NCBI RefSeq assembly: GCF_000972845.2 | Contig: NC_040018.1 | Coordinates: forward strand, 6,929,035 to 6,993,034 | DNA length: 64,000 nucleotides | Reading direction: 5' to 3' | Origin: Larimichthys crocea | Taxonomy: Eukaryota > Chordata > Actinopteri > Sciaenidae | In this document: piece by piece, positions 23,969 through 35,832 of the stretch | How positions within the stretch are numbered: position 1 is the first letter of the stretch | Layout: every line of letters begins with the position of its first letter | Made by a program: the position numbers and the translations under genes | Notes under the pieces: generated by a model | The model's input: only the letters and a program-made list of their open reading frames with translations | Told to the model about the DNA's origin: nothing | Databases searched by the model: none

Positions 23969-25416
23969 ACGACAGTTCAGACTCTACAGTACATCGCGAT
24001 GTAACATGAAATCTCACCGATCGAACACAGAATTGCACATCAGCGTCTACCTGAATGCTTCTCAAGTGTGTGTGCGTTCCTAACAACTAACAACCCCCCC
24101 ATACACACACACACCCACCCACACACACACCTGCTACATAACTGCTCGCCACAATAAAAGCACATTTCATGTAAAATGCCCCCCCTCCTGTTTGTTCAGT
24201 GATAAAAATGAGAGATTAGCTTTCAGATTATTTTTTTCTCCACATCATGAGGTGATTTTACAAAAAATATACAAGAGCTATGGTACAATTAAATATCTGA
24301 TGTGGGTATCAAAAATACCAGACTCTCTTTTTTTTTTTTTTTATCTCCCAAGATGCAATTTCAAAATAAATATTATTTTCTCTCTTTCTATCCATTCCTA
24401 CTGATTATATTAAATCTTCAATGAGGCTTAAGGACTTTGGCAGTAAGCAGTGCACACATGGTTTGACCTGGAGATTAAACACTTTATGTTTTACTGGCAG
24501 TAACGAAGATTCAGCTGCAGGAACTAAACACGGAGGGCGGGACAGTCGCCGGCGCACGACGAAGACAGATTAGTATTTTCTGCATTTCTCATCAAAGTAA
24601 TGAGTCTGGAAGTCTTTGTGTCCTTTAGTAAAGACAAGCTTGTGCTTCAGTGATGACAAAGCACGACTGCCTCGATGTCAGGACGTGCCCTGATATCCGC
24701 AGCCTGACCGTGATGGATGATACGAAAAGCTTCGACGCGAAGGCTAAAGTTTCAGGGTGATGACAGACTTCACACGGTTTAAAACTTCATTAATCAAAAC
24801 ACAACGAATCAAATGGACGCTTCTTTCTGCCTCTTTTCACTCATTGTTTTAGTTTCTGAGCTGTTCCTTTAAGACTAAACGCTCGTATCATCTTCTCTAA
24901 AAAGCAGAGTGAATATTGGATTCCAGTGGGACGATGAGTTTGTTTAATCTTCGCTCTAACAGCTTGATAACATGAGAGCAGGTCGGGGGTTGTGTGGTTG
25001 TGTGTGTGTCGCTGGGCAGTTCTGATTAATGCAGCTTTAAAGAAAGAAGGGCACAGTGACGGAGAGCTGTTAAATGTTAACGGGACAGTGAAGTAGCTTC
25101 GATGAGCTGAACTGGTGAACTGTCAGGAGGCTCAGTGGAGTCACAGGTGGTCACCAGTGTGCTCTATAAAAAAAAGAAGAAGAAAAAAAAGGGCAATGCA
25201 CAGCATGTGGGGCGTAACACGGAGCCTAGTGTGGGGATCAATTGCCCGTTTATTAATACTCAGCACAGTCATCAAGCTGGAGGAGATGGGAGGCCCGGTC
25301 GGCTGCAGCTCAGTACAGCGCCTCGCTGCTCATGATACATGACGAGGAGGATGCTTGTAACGTTACAGTAGTTTCTGACAGATCTGAGGCCTGTTGTTCC
25401 GGAGGTCTCCGTGTCC

Positions 25417-26048
25417 CTACGGCTCTGCTGTGTGAGTGGCTCCGACCTCTAGGGGCGTCTCAGGAGTCGGGAGGCTTTCCGGACTGTCCATCCACAACTC
25501 CATCGACTCCTGAGTGTCAAAGAACTCGTCGGGTCCCTCAGGAGACTGGGGCGTCTGGGAGCTGGAGCCCGCCTCGCTGCTGCTCTCCCTGAGCTCCAAC
25601 AGAACAGGCAGAGAGCCTGGGAGGCTGTAACCCTCCATCCGACCCAGAGCGAGCTCAGCTAACGCAGAGCAGGGCGGTCTAAGGCCGGGATCTGTGATTG
25701 CACCAGCATCCGCGGCTGCAGGAGCCGCCTCTGGCCCTTCCTGTGAGCACTCAGGATTATCAGGCGGGAGTCCAGTAACGGCACAGGGCTCAACATCATC
25801 CTCTGGTGAGTTATTTGGAGTCAGAGGGATTTCGCCGGAGTTCGAAACAGCAGGGCAAGCCGGGTCGAGGACCTGTGAGCCGACGACGGGCGCCGGCTGA
25901 GTGGAAATGTTTTGAGAGGAGTGCGTTTCCTCGCTGCTCTGAGGGGTGAGGGACATCTTCTCGCTGAAGCTGAAGCGTGGGGAAGTGTCCGCTGTAGTGG
26001 GAGAGGACGGTCCAGCACTGGATACTGTGCTGGATGGTCCGCTGCTGT
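25417..26048 (-). CDS. ppip5k1: ppip5k1 last coding exon
   Basis: Begins after CCTGCAG with [20 protein letters not shown] (human nearly identical), then [15 protein letters not shown] poorly conserved Pro/Ser/Glu-rich disordered tail of about 210 residues ends [22 protein letters not shown], stop (TAG, 25417-25419). Human's repeated SQPCQE tail is not present. Confidence 0.92.
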
Positions 26049-29000
26049 CTGCAGGACAGAAAAGAAAAACTTATTAAAGTTTCATGTTTTGGTTTACAGA
26101 GACAGAAACTGTACGCCGTGATTTTAGGAATAATCCGAGGGAAGCCGAGGGAGGCCAACCTGGAAATGTCAAATCTCGGTGCGAACAAGGAGAAGCTGTG
26201 ATACTCACACCAAGGAGGTCTGTCAGAACGAGATTTGAGCGAGATGGAGGATGAGAGGACTCTCTGAGGGATGTACGAGTCCACCGACGGCTGGTTGTGT
26301 GTGTCAAACATGGCTGACAGAGCTGCGGGCAGAAAGCGAGGACCGACAGGTCACGTTAAGCGATCACGATTCTGATGATGGCAACATGATGAATTTGAGC
26401 TCGGTTCTAACCTCTGGTGGTCCTCGTGTGTGGATCCCCCGCGCTCAAGCACACACCGGCGAGGAACTCGTTGACCTGTTTGAGCGACAGCGAGTTGTGC
26501 AGCGTTTCCAGAGGGTAGATGGAGGGCACCATGGAGCAGCCTTCGAAGCCTGCGGCAGAGGAGAGACACGGCACCCGCAGGCACATCAGCGCCCGGTTAG
26601 ACCGGGCAGTCAGAAGAGGAGCAGGCAAAAAAAACAAAACAAAAAAAAAAACACTTCAGCTGTCACCCGACACACCACTGCCCCCAATGCCACCCATTCA
26701 ACTACACCTCAACACGGTGCTCTGAAATCCTGCTCCTGTTTCTGAACGGGGCCCTAACCCCACGGTGAACTCCTGCCAGCCTCTACGGTTCATTTCCACG
26801 CAAGCAAGTAGCAAAAAAACCCATGCTGGACGCCAAGACAACATGACACCATATCAAAACGGCTACACATCTCAGACGCCTCGCTGTTGTTTGCAAAAGC
26901 AAAAAGGGAAAGAAAAATAAACAAACAAAAAAAAAAAGGTAATGTAGGCCTTTCAGGTCAGTCCCAACACACAGAAGCTGCAGCTCTAACAGCAGCACGC
27001 AGCGGTCACAGCTACCCAAGGTCCAGCACGTGTTATCACTGGAGGCAGTTCATCCACTGGGTTAGTTCACAACCACAAGCCACATTTCACCAGAGCCCCC
27101 TCGCAATCACAAAGCGCCAAACCGCAATCGCCCCGATTCGCTCTCGCCTGCAGAGTCTGAGTACGCCAAGTGTACAGCAAACAAGCAGGAGTCACATGCT
27201 GGTTAAGGTCAGGTAGGAGGGCGACTGGCATTCAAACAGAGCAGCTGACTCCAAATGCAACATGGGAGTTTCTGTGTGTTTCTGAAACATGGCGGTTTGA
27301 GCTGGTAGATAAAATAAATTAATCTCGAACTGAGACAGCTCGATGCCAACACGGTGCTGCTTTGTCAGCATCAGCAGTCTGTTTGTGTGTCACCTAAGTG
27401 TGTCAATATTCATATAGTATGTTGTGAAAATGACACTGTGTGCAATATGTTGTGGAGGAATGTGCTTTAATGTACACAGTATGCAGGGGTGGGTTTAAGT
27501 TTGAGGGATGTAAACATGTTCTCCGTTAGATCAGGGAATATCTGATCAGAGATTAAGAAAACCAAACTGAGAATATGACCGGGCGTTCGATGATGACGTC
27601 CTTTGACACCCGACAGCGTCTCTATCAGGACGTCAGACGTGTGAGATGGAAACATTGTGGGGTATTTGTAGAGGTCAATGTCTGCTCCCTTTTTCTTTGC
27701 AGCTTTAAATATTGTGCATTTGCTGTTTGTCATTGTCAACTAACTGTTGTCGTTCCCCTCGTCTGCTTCTGCTGTGATGGTGTCACTTTTTTTCTGCTGA
27801 GTTGGCCTCAATGTTCAACCAACTGGAGTAAAAACTAATAATGAAATTATGCGTGTTGCTGTTTTTACCGTGTGACTAATTATAACAGTCTTGCCTTGGG
27901 ATATTAGACATAACCGCTTCTTGTAAAGTTTTTGGTGAGGAGAGAAGAAGAGAGAGAGAAAAAAAAAGTGTTTCAAGTGTGACTATTACTGTCATCACAG
28001 CGGCTGCCTGCTGATATTTGAATTCATAGTTTTTGGCATTTTGCTTTCAGACTTTCGTTTCAAAGTCCTGAATCCTGCACTGTTTAATCAAATCCAGTTA
28101 TTGTACCACAAAAATGAAGTCAGGTGACAGGTTTCTCAAATTTTTTGAGAATTATTTTCTATTTTTAAAATGATCTTTGGCAGGTGGGCCTAAAAATGAA
28201 TCACACACACAGGGAAACAATTAGTTATTTGTAAGCAAATGAACCAAAAATGTTCTATTCCAACAAATCAAAGCAGAATATTTACTGCTTTTCTTCATCT
28301 TCTATGACAATTAACTTAATATCTTTTGGTTTTAGAGTGATGGTTGGACATAACAAAACATCTGTCAACTTGAGCTCTGGAAAATTGTGACGGTGATTTT
28401 TCCTAATTTTCTGCCTGAATGAGTTAGTGAAATTAATTGACATATTATTTGATGATGGGTTGGTAGTTGCAGTCTTACTTTTCGTTTGTAGTTAAAGTTA
28501 ATTTCCGATAAGTGTAATTTTAAAAATGTCTGATCCTTCATAAAATATACAAATAAAAACAGAGTTCTAAACTCTGAGGGTTAACAGACTGAACACAAAA
28601 TGAAGGGGCTGTGGGGGAAGTTGATGACACCGCTGCAGAGGGGAAGAAGGATAGTAGCTGCAAAAAAGGCCCAAAGAAAATTCAAACAGCTCGCTCACAC
28701 CACTTCAGCTCGCAATCTGCATAACCACAGAAACAGGCAAGCATGCAGAAACATCAAGAGGCAAAAGCATGAGAACAAGCACAGTCCCAAACTAAACCGT
28801 GAGCAAGTGGTTGAACTGGGCGTGAGGCTGGGGGTATGGAGGGCGGGGGCCAGGGGCTGACCGTAGAGGTACTCTAGGGGGTCTTGGCCGGAGATGAGCC
28901 AGTTTCGGAAGAGGCGGAGGTGGTAGGAGCACTGGTGGAGGTGGTGAGCCAGCGCCCCGTCCAGAGAGAGGTGGCGGCCCAGGCTGAGGTCGGTGGAGAA

Positions 29001-32000
29001 ACACCTCAAAAACTGGGCCACATGGTGCTCCTCCAAGGGCTCTGAGGAAGAAGAGGGAGAGCGAGGAAGGACAGAGCAGTGGAGGAGGAGGAGGAGGAGC
29101 AGTACAAAAGACATGAAACGATAGGATATGAGCGAGGAAGGAAGGAGGAGAGAAGGAATGAAGTACGATACAGATGAGAGGGGAAATAGAAAGTCTGGAA
29201 AGAGAGGCAATAGGAGGGAGGAGGTGTAGTGCGTGTATGAAGGAAGGAGGCAGCCAACAGCTTATCGTGGCCGCCAAACAGCCAAGGATCAGGAGAAGCA
29301 GCAAATCATCTCAAGCAACTTTGAAAATCATCCAGCACTTCAGAAAGCCTCAGAAAAAAAAGACACCTAAAATAAAAAACGGCATGTTGCTCATCCGCGG
29401 CGTCTCGATTTCACTTTTAAAAAAAAGATCCAATTCACGAGAATCCACAAAGGAGCAAGAGCGACACAAGACAATCACAGAAGTCTCGCAGCCCACCTCT
29501 CCAAAGAAAACACACTGCAGAAGCCGGCACAGGTGCAGATAAATCTTAGTGTCCACATTAACAAACAGTTTGGACATCTGATGCCATCTCAGGTTCATAC
29601 AAAGCTGTAGCTGGAAATTTGGTGCCAACACAAAACTGCATCACCGGGTGGAGAAGGGTGGGGGGGTGTGGAGGGGCCATCGTACCTTTGGCAGTGCACC
29701 AGAGAGGTGAAGCCACTGCTGTGGTGGATGTGTCATCTTGTGTTCCTGCGGTGGATAATATATAATCAGAAATAGAAGCGTGGAAGTTTTAATGTTTTGG
29801 CATGATCTTAACAGGAAGTGTTCGTTTTGTGGTGCAGCCTGACTTGTCGCGTTCACGCATTACCGCTCTGGGTCGGCTCACAGAATGTGGATGAACGTTT
29901 TTTTTCCGCCAGTTGGACCAGTTAAACGGCCGAAAATACTAAATACAAAGCAACTCAACTCCAAAAACAGATGGTTTACAAAATCCCACCAGACCAAAGC
30001 TCGCCTCTTTAATCCCTTTAAAACCAGTCCCGAGTGGACGGAGAGAAAAAGTCGCTGATCTCATCTCGTCTCTGCTTCCCTTCTGTCTGACCATCCACAC
30101 TCGAAGAAATGACCCATAATCAATAAAAGAAGAGACAATCAGTTGTAGCCACAAACATTGTCGTAACACTTCTTCATTAATAATATTTGGCCTTGGACAC
30201 ACTGGAAAACATTGAAAAGCTCACGTGCAATGATGAATAAAAAAAAACAACCAAAAAAAAAAAAAAACGGATCAATGTTTCTTTGACAACAGACACAGGA
30301 GATGGGATGAACGATGCGTTAACCCTTCCCCCGTTTGTCAATAAGAGCTGATCCTGGTTCAGTCAGCTGCGATTTAACCGTGTTCGTCCTTTAATCCGAA
30401 TGACACGGGAAGCTTTGTAAGAAAAAATAATAAAAATGACAGGTTAGCGTTATTGAGGGAGTCAGAGGAAGGGTTAAACATTCACATGTGCTGCTGGTGG
30501 CGTTTTAACGATGACTTTGAGTCACATCCTCTACAATGATGGCAACAGGTGTGTGTTTTATGTAATTACTGTGTTCACATGCGCACACACACTCACACAC
30601 ATCTATCCACTGGAAAAAAAAAATTGAATTACTGGTAATGGTGATCAATTCACAAACTGTATGCAGAATGTTAAACAGGGTTCCCACCCTTGGCTCGGTG
30701 TAAAATTCATAGAGGAAATCATCTTCTGCTTCGTTGTTCTGCTTTTTTTAAATGTGGAAACAGTGAGGACGGATGTTTAAAAAAAAGAAGAATGGATCTG
30801 GTTACCATTACCGGTCCAAAGACAGACACCCGAGGTTCACTAGATGTTTACGGGTTGTCTGAAATGAAGAACTTCACAGATTTTAACAGATTTTTGAGAG
30901 TGCCTCTACTCTGTGTAAACAGATTTTTGAGAGTGCCTCTACTCTGTGTAAACGGTTGTCTAAGGTCTTCTGTGGCTCATGACTGTCTCGGCTCAGAAAG
31001 TAACGTTACCAGACAGTCTGCTTTACCGATCAGTCGTGTAGGATGTAGTGTTTTTGGATCATTTCAACCTCTGCTTCTTCGATTCGGAACCTTCTTTGTC
31101 TCTGGCAAGTCCTCAAACTTCTATAAAAGGCCCTTAAGCATACGACAGCTGATATTAAAAAAATCTTAACTGCAAACGTGAATGATGATAGGTAAGTGGC
31201 ACCAATCATCTGGGGGTGTTTGGATAGCAAAGTATGGTCACTAGCAAAGCTAAGCCTCTTGCCGTAATATAATGGGTTACCATAAAGACTTTGGATTGGT
31301 CCCCTAATTGTTTCGACCCAGTTTTAACAATGAAAGTTGGGAGATCATCCTCAGTCTCTCAATTGTTTAGAGACTCTTGAGTCTAGTTAACTTATATCCA
31401 AGCAGCAGCTGCTGGTGAACATCTGTATAACAATATCATGTACATGACTCAGCAGAAATCTAAAAAAATAAAAAAAATAAAAAATCAGAAATCAAACCTC
31501 AGAGAAACCAGGGTACTTGTATACAGAACGTTTAAGAAATCAGAGAGCAGACAGTAGTGGTGATTTTAACACATGTAAACCTTTTTGAACCAGACTTAAC
31601 TGCACAAAACACAAAGGGAAGTCGACCAATGCCGAGTCTCTAAACTGAACCTAAACCTAGAAATAAGGGAACTGCCAAACACTAAATGATACAACCAACA
31701 TGTCTGACAGAATTTCAGTAGCATAGTAAATGCAGGTTTAAGATACTGTGTCCGTTTATCACAATGCATTTTTGTTAATTATCCATTGGTTAGAAGAGTC
31801 TGTTTCTAATTCCCATGAATCCCTGCTAGTGTTGTTCATCAGTGTGAAGATGTCTATATATGTTTCTGCTACACTATGAGGCCTTTGGATAAGTTTGCTG
31901 ACATTCCTTGTCTCCTAAGTTCTTCATATTTCACAGATTCAAAGACCAGTGGGAACCCTGGTTAGAAAGAGAATGTCAGGAAGTGTTAGAAAAGTAAGAT

Positions 32001-35000
32001 TTCAAAGCATGTGGGTAAAACAAACAAACAAAAAAAAAAGGAATTAAATCATTAGGAAAAAATAAAGTAACGGAAACCTGGAATGCTGGCGGGCCATGTG
32101 GAAAAAATAAAACCCAAAGGTCAAAAACAAAAAAAAAAAGTTTGAAGACATGCAAGACAAAGGGAGGTGAAGTGGAAGAATACTTGAAAGAAGCAGACGT
32201 ACCATTAGTCGGATGCTTTGCAAACGACACAGAAAATCGTTTTACTGCCGGCATAGACAACAACTCTGAGGAAATAAAAAAAAAATAAAAAAATAAAAAT
32301 TCACTAGTGTTACTTTGAGCCACAGTAACTTGTATATCATGTTTGATCATTTCCTTGTTCTTCTCTAATGTGGACGCAGTCGTGGAAAGATCAACCAGGT
32401 TTAAAGAATAATCAGAGCTGTCTGTTCCAGTTTGTGAAGGAGGCCTAAACTCAAGTTACTGCTGATGTTTGAAGTTTGAAGATGTTTGAAGATGAAGGCT
32501 GTGGGGGCAACACATGGATGGACACATCTTCTGATGACAGAGTGGGATGAGATGTTTTTAACTGAGGAAGTGACGAGGACACACCAAGAAATATAAAACA
32601 AGCCCGATGTTCAGCTCTAATTCCTTTTCTCTTCCTAACGTGAGGTCTAACCGAGATGAAACAAACCCAGTGAATAGTTAAATGCTGTTCAGCCTCTCTG
32701 TCGTGTACACAGAGACAACAATGAAAAATATCAACTAGTGACCAGGAGTAAGATCCTCAGCGTGGATTGTCTTCCAAAATGACACCGACGCTACACTCAC
32801 GGAGGAGACGGCACAATTTGTGCTCGTTCGCGTCGAGACTAGAATGCTTCTTTTGATTCTTAAAAAAAAAAAAGAGAGAGAGATGCAACAAGATGGATGA
32901 CAAAGACCAATAGCAAGGCTACATGTCGAGGCGACCAGGAGGACGGCAGCTCGAGAGGAGACTGCAAATCTGTCGTGTTACCACAGCGACATCTACTGGA
33001 CAACGGGACAGTCATCTGTGTCAGCTACACAGTCAGGGCATGCTGGAACTTAATATCGACTACTCCTATATAGTAATATAATAGACAGCCGTGGCTTACT
33101 AACTCCATCAGCAGAGGGCAAATATAGAAAAATATGCACACACACAAAAAAAAGGTTAAAAGTGAATGATGAGAATGTAAAACTGCTGTATGACTTCTAC
33201 TATCGAGTCAGGATATATTCCTGAGTTTACGTCAGATTATCCAGTGAGTGCTGGTTGACTTTTATCTAAAACCACCTTCATCTTTTCACGGTTATCTGAC
33301 TGTAATAGGAAGTCAGTGCAGCCATGGACCATGCAAAAAAAACAAAGAATCAAATAAATAAATAAAAAACATTATGGGAAGATGATTTTTGACAATGAGG
33401 GGCCGTTAACGGACACGCACTGATGAACAGCTGCTTCACACATGCAGTAGTTTATGAAAAAAAAATAAAGAACTCAAACTGTATGCTGCTCAGAATGAAA
33501 AAAGAAATAATCAAACTTTTAGTAACATCTCAAACTCTCTCAAACACTCTGACTGAAGTGTGATCTGTGCACTGACTCGTACTGTACTGAGGTTAATCTG
33601 GACTTTGATGGAGCCGCTGTTACGTGATGACGCTCGTGGCTTTGGCCACGTTTCATGTCATGCTGTTCACACACGTGTGTCTAAATGTTTTGTATGTCTA
33701 CAAACTGCTAAAAATAATAATTCACTTAAAAGAGGTGTGCAGGAAAAAATAAAGATGGAAAGATCCAGTGGTTTTGGTGGCTAGGATGAATATGAAGTCT
33801 GAACTATAAAGCACATGTATGTGCACACATGATTTCTCACTTTTCTAATAAATCACATGCTGTACTTCTACTGTTGCTATTTTGATCAACACTTTGTCAC
33901 ACTAAACCTATCTACAGTACATATTTTTACCCATATTAATGTGCCCCCGCAGGGAGTCTCTCAGGATATGAAACCTACAATATCATATTTAAGGTCTAAT
34001 GAGGAAATGTGTGAGACACTGATCTGCTGTTGCCCTGTGCAAGTTAGTGAAAGGAGCGCCGTCTCAAACTCACGTACCGTCTTTGTAGGACAGACTGCCG
34101 GTGGAGAATTTTTTGCGATGTGCGCGTGCGTAGTCCTGCAGGTTAGGGGCGCTAGAGGACCCACCTAGGACAGTGGTGCTGAAGAGGCCGGCGCACTGAG
34201 AGCCTGCGAGGGGCGGGGGGGGGTTGTTAGTTACCACTACATATCATGCTGTTACTCAAACAACTATCCACAGAAAGAGAGAGAGAGACAGAGAGAGACA
34301 GAGAGAGAGACAAGAGACAGACAGACACAATGACCCAGAGGAGACCATGCATCTTCTATCAACATGTCATGTGCAGCTCACAAGAGGCTGGAGCAATTTT
34401 CTGGAGTTTAGCCACTTAGTCAGGCTACGTGGCTAAAAAGAAATCAGTTTTTCTTTTTCATATGTGACACATTCGACGCATCAAGTGCATTTTCTTTTCA
34501 ACATTAGCACGTTCCAAACAGTAGCAGAGAAAGAGTTAGAAGGCAGAAGCAACAGAGTGAGATCATCTTTGTGACTTTGCTCGGACAAATTTCTTCCTGC
34601 GCAACTGTTAAAACAACAACAACAACAACAACAAACACAAGGCAACACCTAAAAAAAAAAAAAAAAAAGGACTGACACCAAAACTGAATGTTTACCTCTG
34701 ATGTTTGAGACAGCTGAGACTGCACCAATGCATATGTGCTTGATAAAACTCAACACACATCCCATGACATTGATGAGAAAAAAAACTAGCCACCGGAGAA
34801 GAAAAAAGCAACTTGAGGTGGATTTTTTTTTTTTCCCTTTAACAGCCACTACATCAGAGCTAAACAGCTGCAGAGTCTCAGTCATTCAATCGGGATTACG
34901 ATGGAGGAGGTGGGGAAAGGATCGGAGGCTTACTGCAACGGAAAGAGGAGGTGGTGAAATGTTAATCTGTATGGAGCTACGTAAAGGTTAACACATACAC

Positions 35001-35794
35001 TCCACAGGACATGCCACTGGTACGATATATAAGGATTCAGGTCACGTGAAGAGTGTGAAGAAATCTCACGAATGACAAACTCCTTGAAGCAAAACAACGA
35101 CAAGACCATTTAACAGACAAAGATCAACAGTGTTAATAGAGTTCAAAGTGGAGCTTCTTCATGCAAAATACATTTTATTCCAAGAGTAGGATCATCTTTG
35201 TCACAAAAACTGGAGTTTTAAAAGCATGTACTGCTTTTGAATTCTGAATTATACTCACTAAACTGGAGTACAGTCGGATGTAAAATGTGATTTAAGGCTG
35301 ATTTTGATCCAAAGAGAGGCATAAAATGTAGCCGGCATTGCGTCATTTTTGTATTTGGAGAGCTGTTATCATCACGAACAAGCAAATGCATTAACAAACA
35401 CACGTGTATTACGTGGATATCTCCATCTGGTGAAACAAGCCGTCTGCATGCACCCACACACACACACCCACACACACACACAGCCCTTCAGAGTGAGTGT
35501 GTTATTTCCATTCATTATCATCACGTTCCTCCCAGATCAAAAAAAAAGTCACCCGGTGAAACCCCGTCCAGCCCGTCTCCTCACACTTGATTCGATTCGG
35601 GCGATTTCGCACTGTCATCTATACACACAGTTGCCGTGGAAACGGGGCATTACGAAAACACGTACCTAATCCACTTTGCTTCATCTCGGGGGATTGACGT
35701 GAGCAGAGCGAGAAGAGGCGATAACTGCCTACTTTGGATGATGATGTCTCTGACAGAACCTGGTGAGGGGAAAAGAAAAACACAAACAAACAAA

Positions 35795-35832
<38 letters not shown>

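Larger units (their letters stand above)
22591..25416 (-). other. ppip5k1: ppip5k1 3' UTR (probable)
   Basis: Runs from the TAG stop to the AATAAA signal at 22607-22612. It includes a (CA)22 microsatellite at 23923-23966 (TG in the mRNA) and another CA-rich patch near 24100-24130. An earlier AATAAA (25249-25254, - strand) would give a short alternative 3' UTR. No coding sequence seen. Confidence 0.5.
26550..35665 (-). other. ppip5k1: ppip5k1 tail introns
   Basis: Non-coding apart from the four exons listed inside it. It contains a perfect 33-bp tandem duplication (30888-30953), GA-rich simple sequence (34266-34332), CA repeats near 35450 and several A-rich runs. No other gene recognised. Confidence 0.6.

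Noticed and set aside
26251..26745. A 164-codon + strand frame over the ppip5k1 tail exons
   Set aside because: Antisense shadow of two real - strand exons, with no homology of its own.
28600..28860. An 86-codon + strand frame, Lys/Arg-rich
   Set aside because: No homology recognised; lies opposite the flank of the candidate - strand exon and looks like chance.
30690..31169. A 159-codon + strand frame in a ppip5k1 intron
   Set aside because: Internal repeat comes from a DNA tandem duplication; no family resemblance or codon bias.
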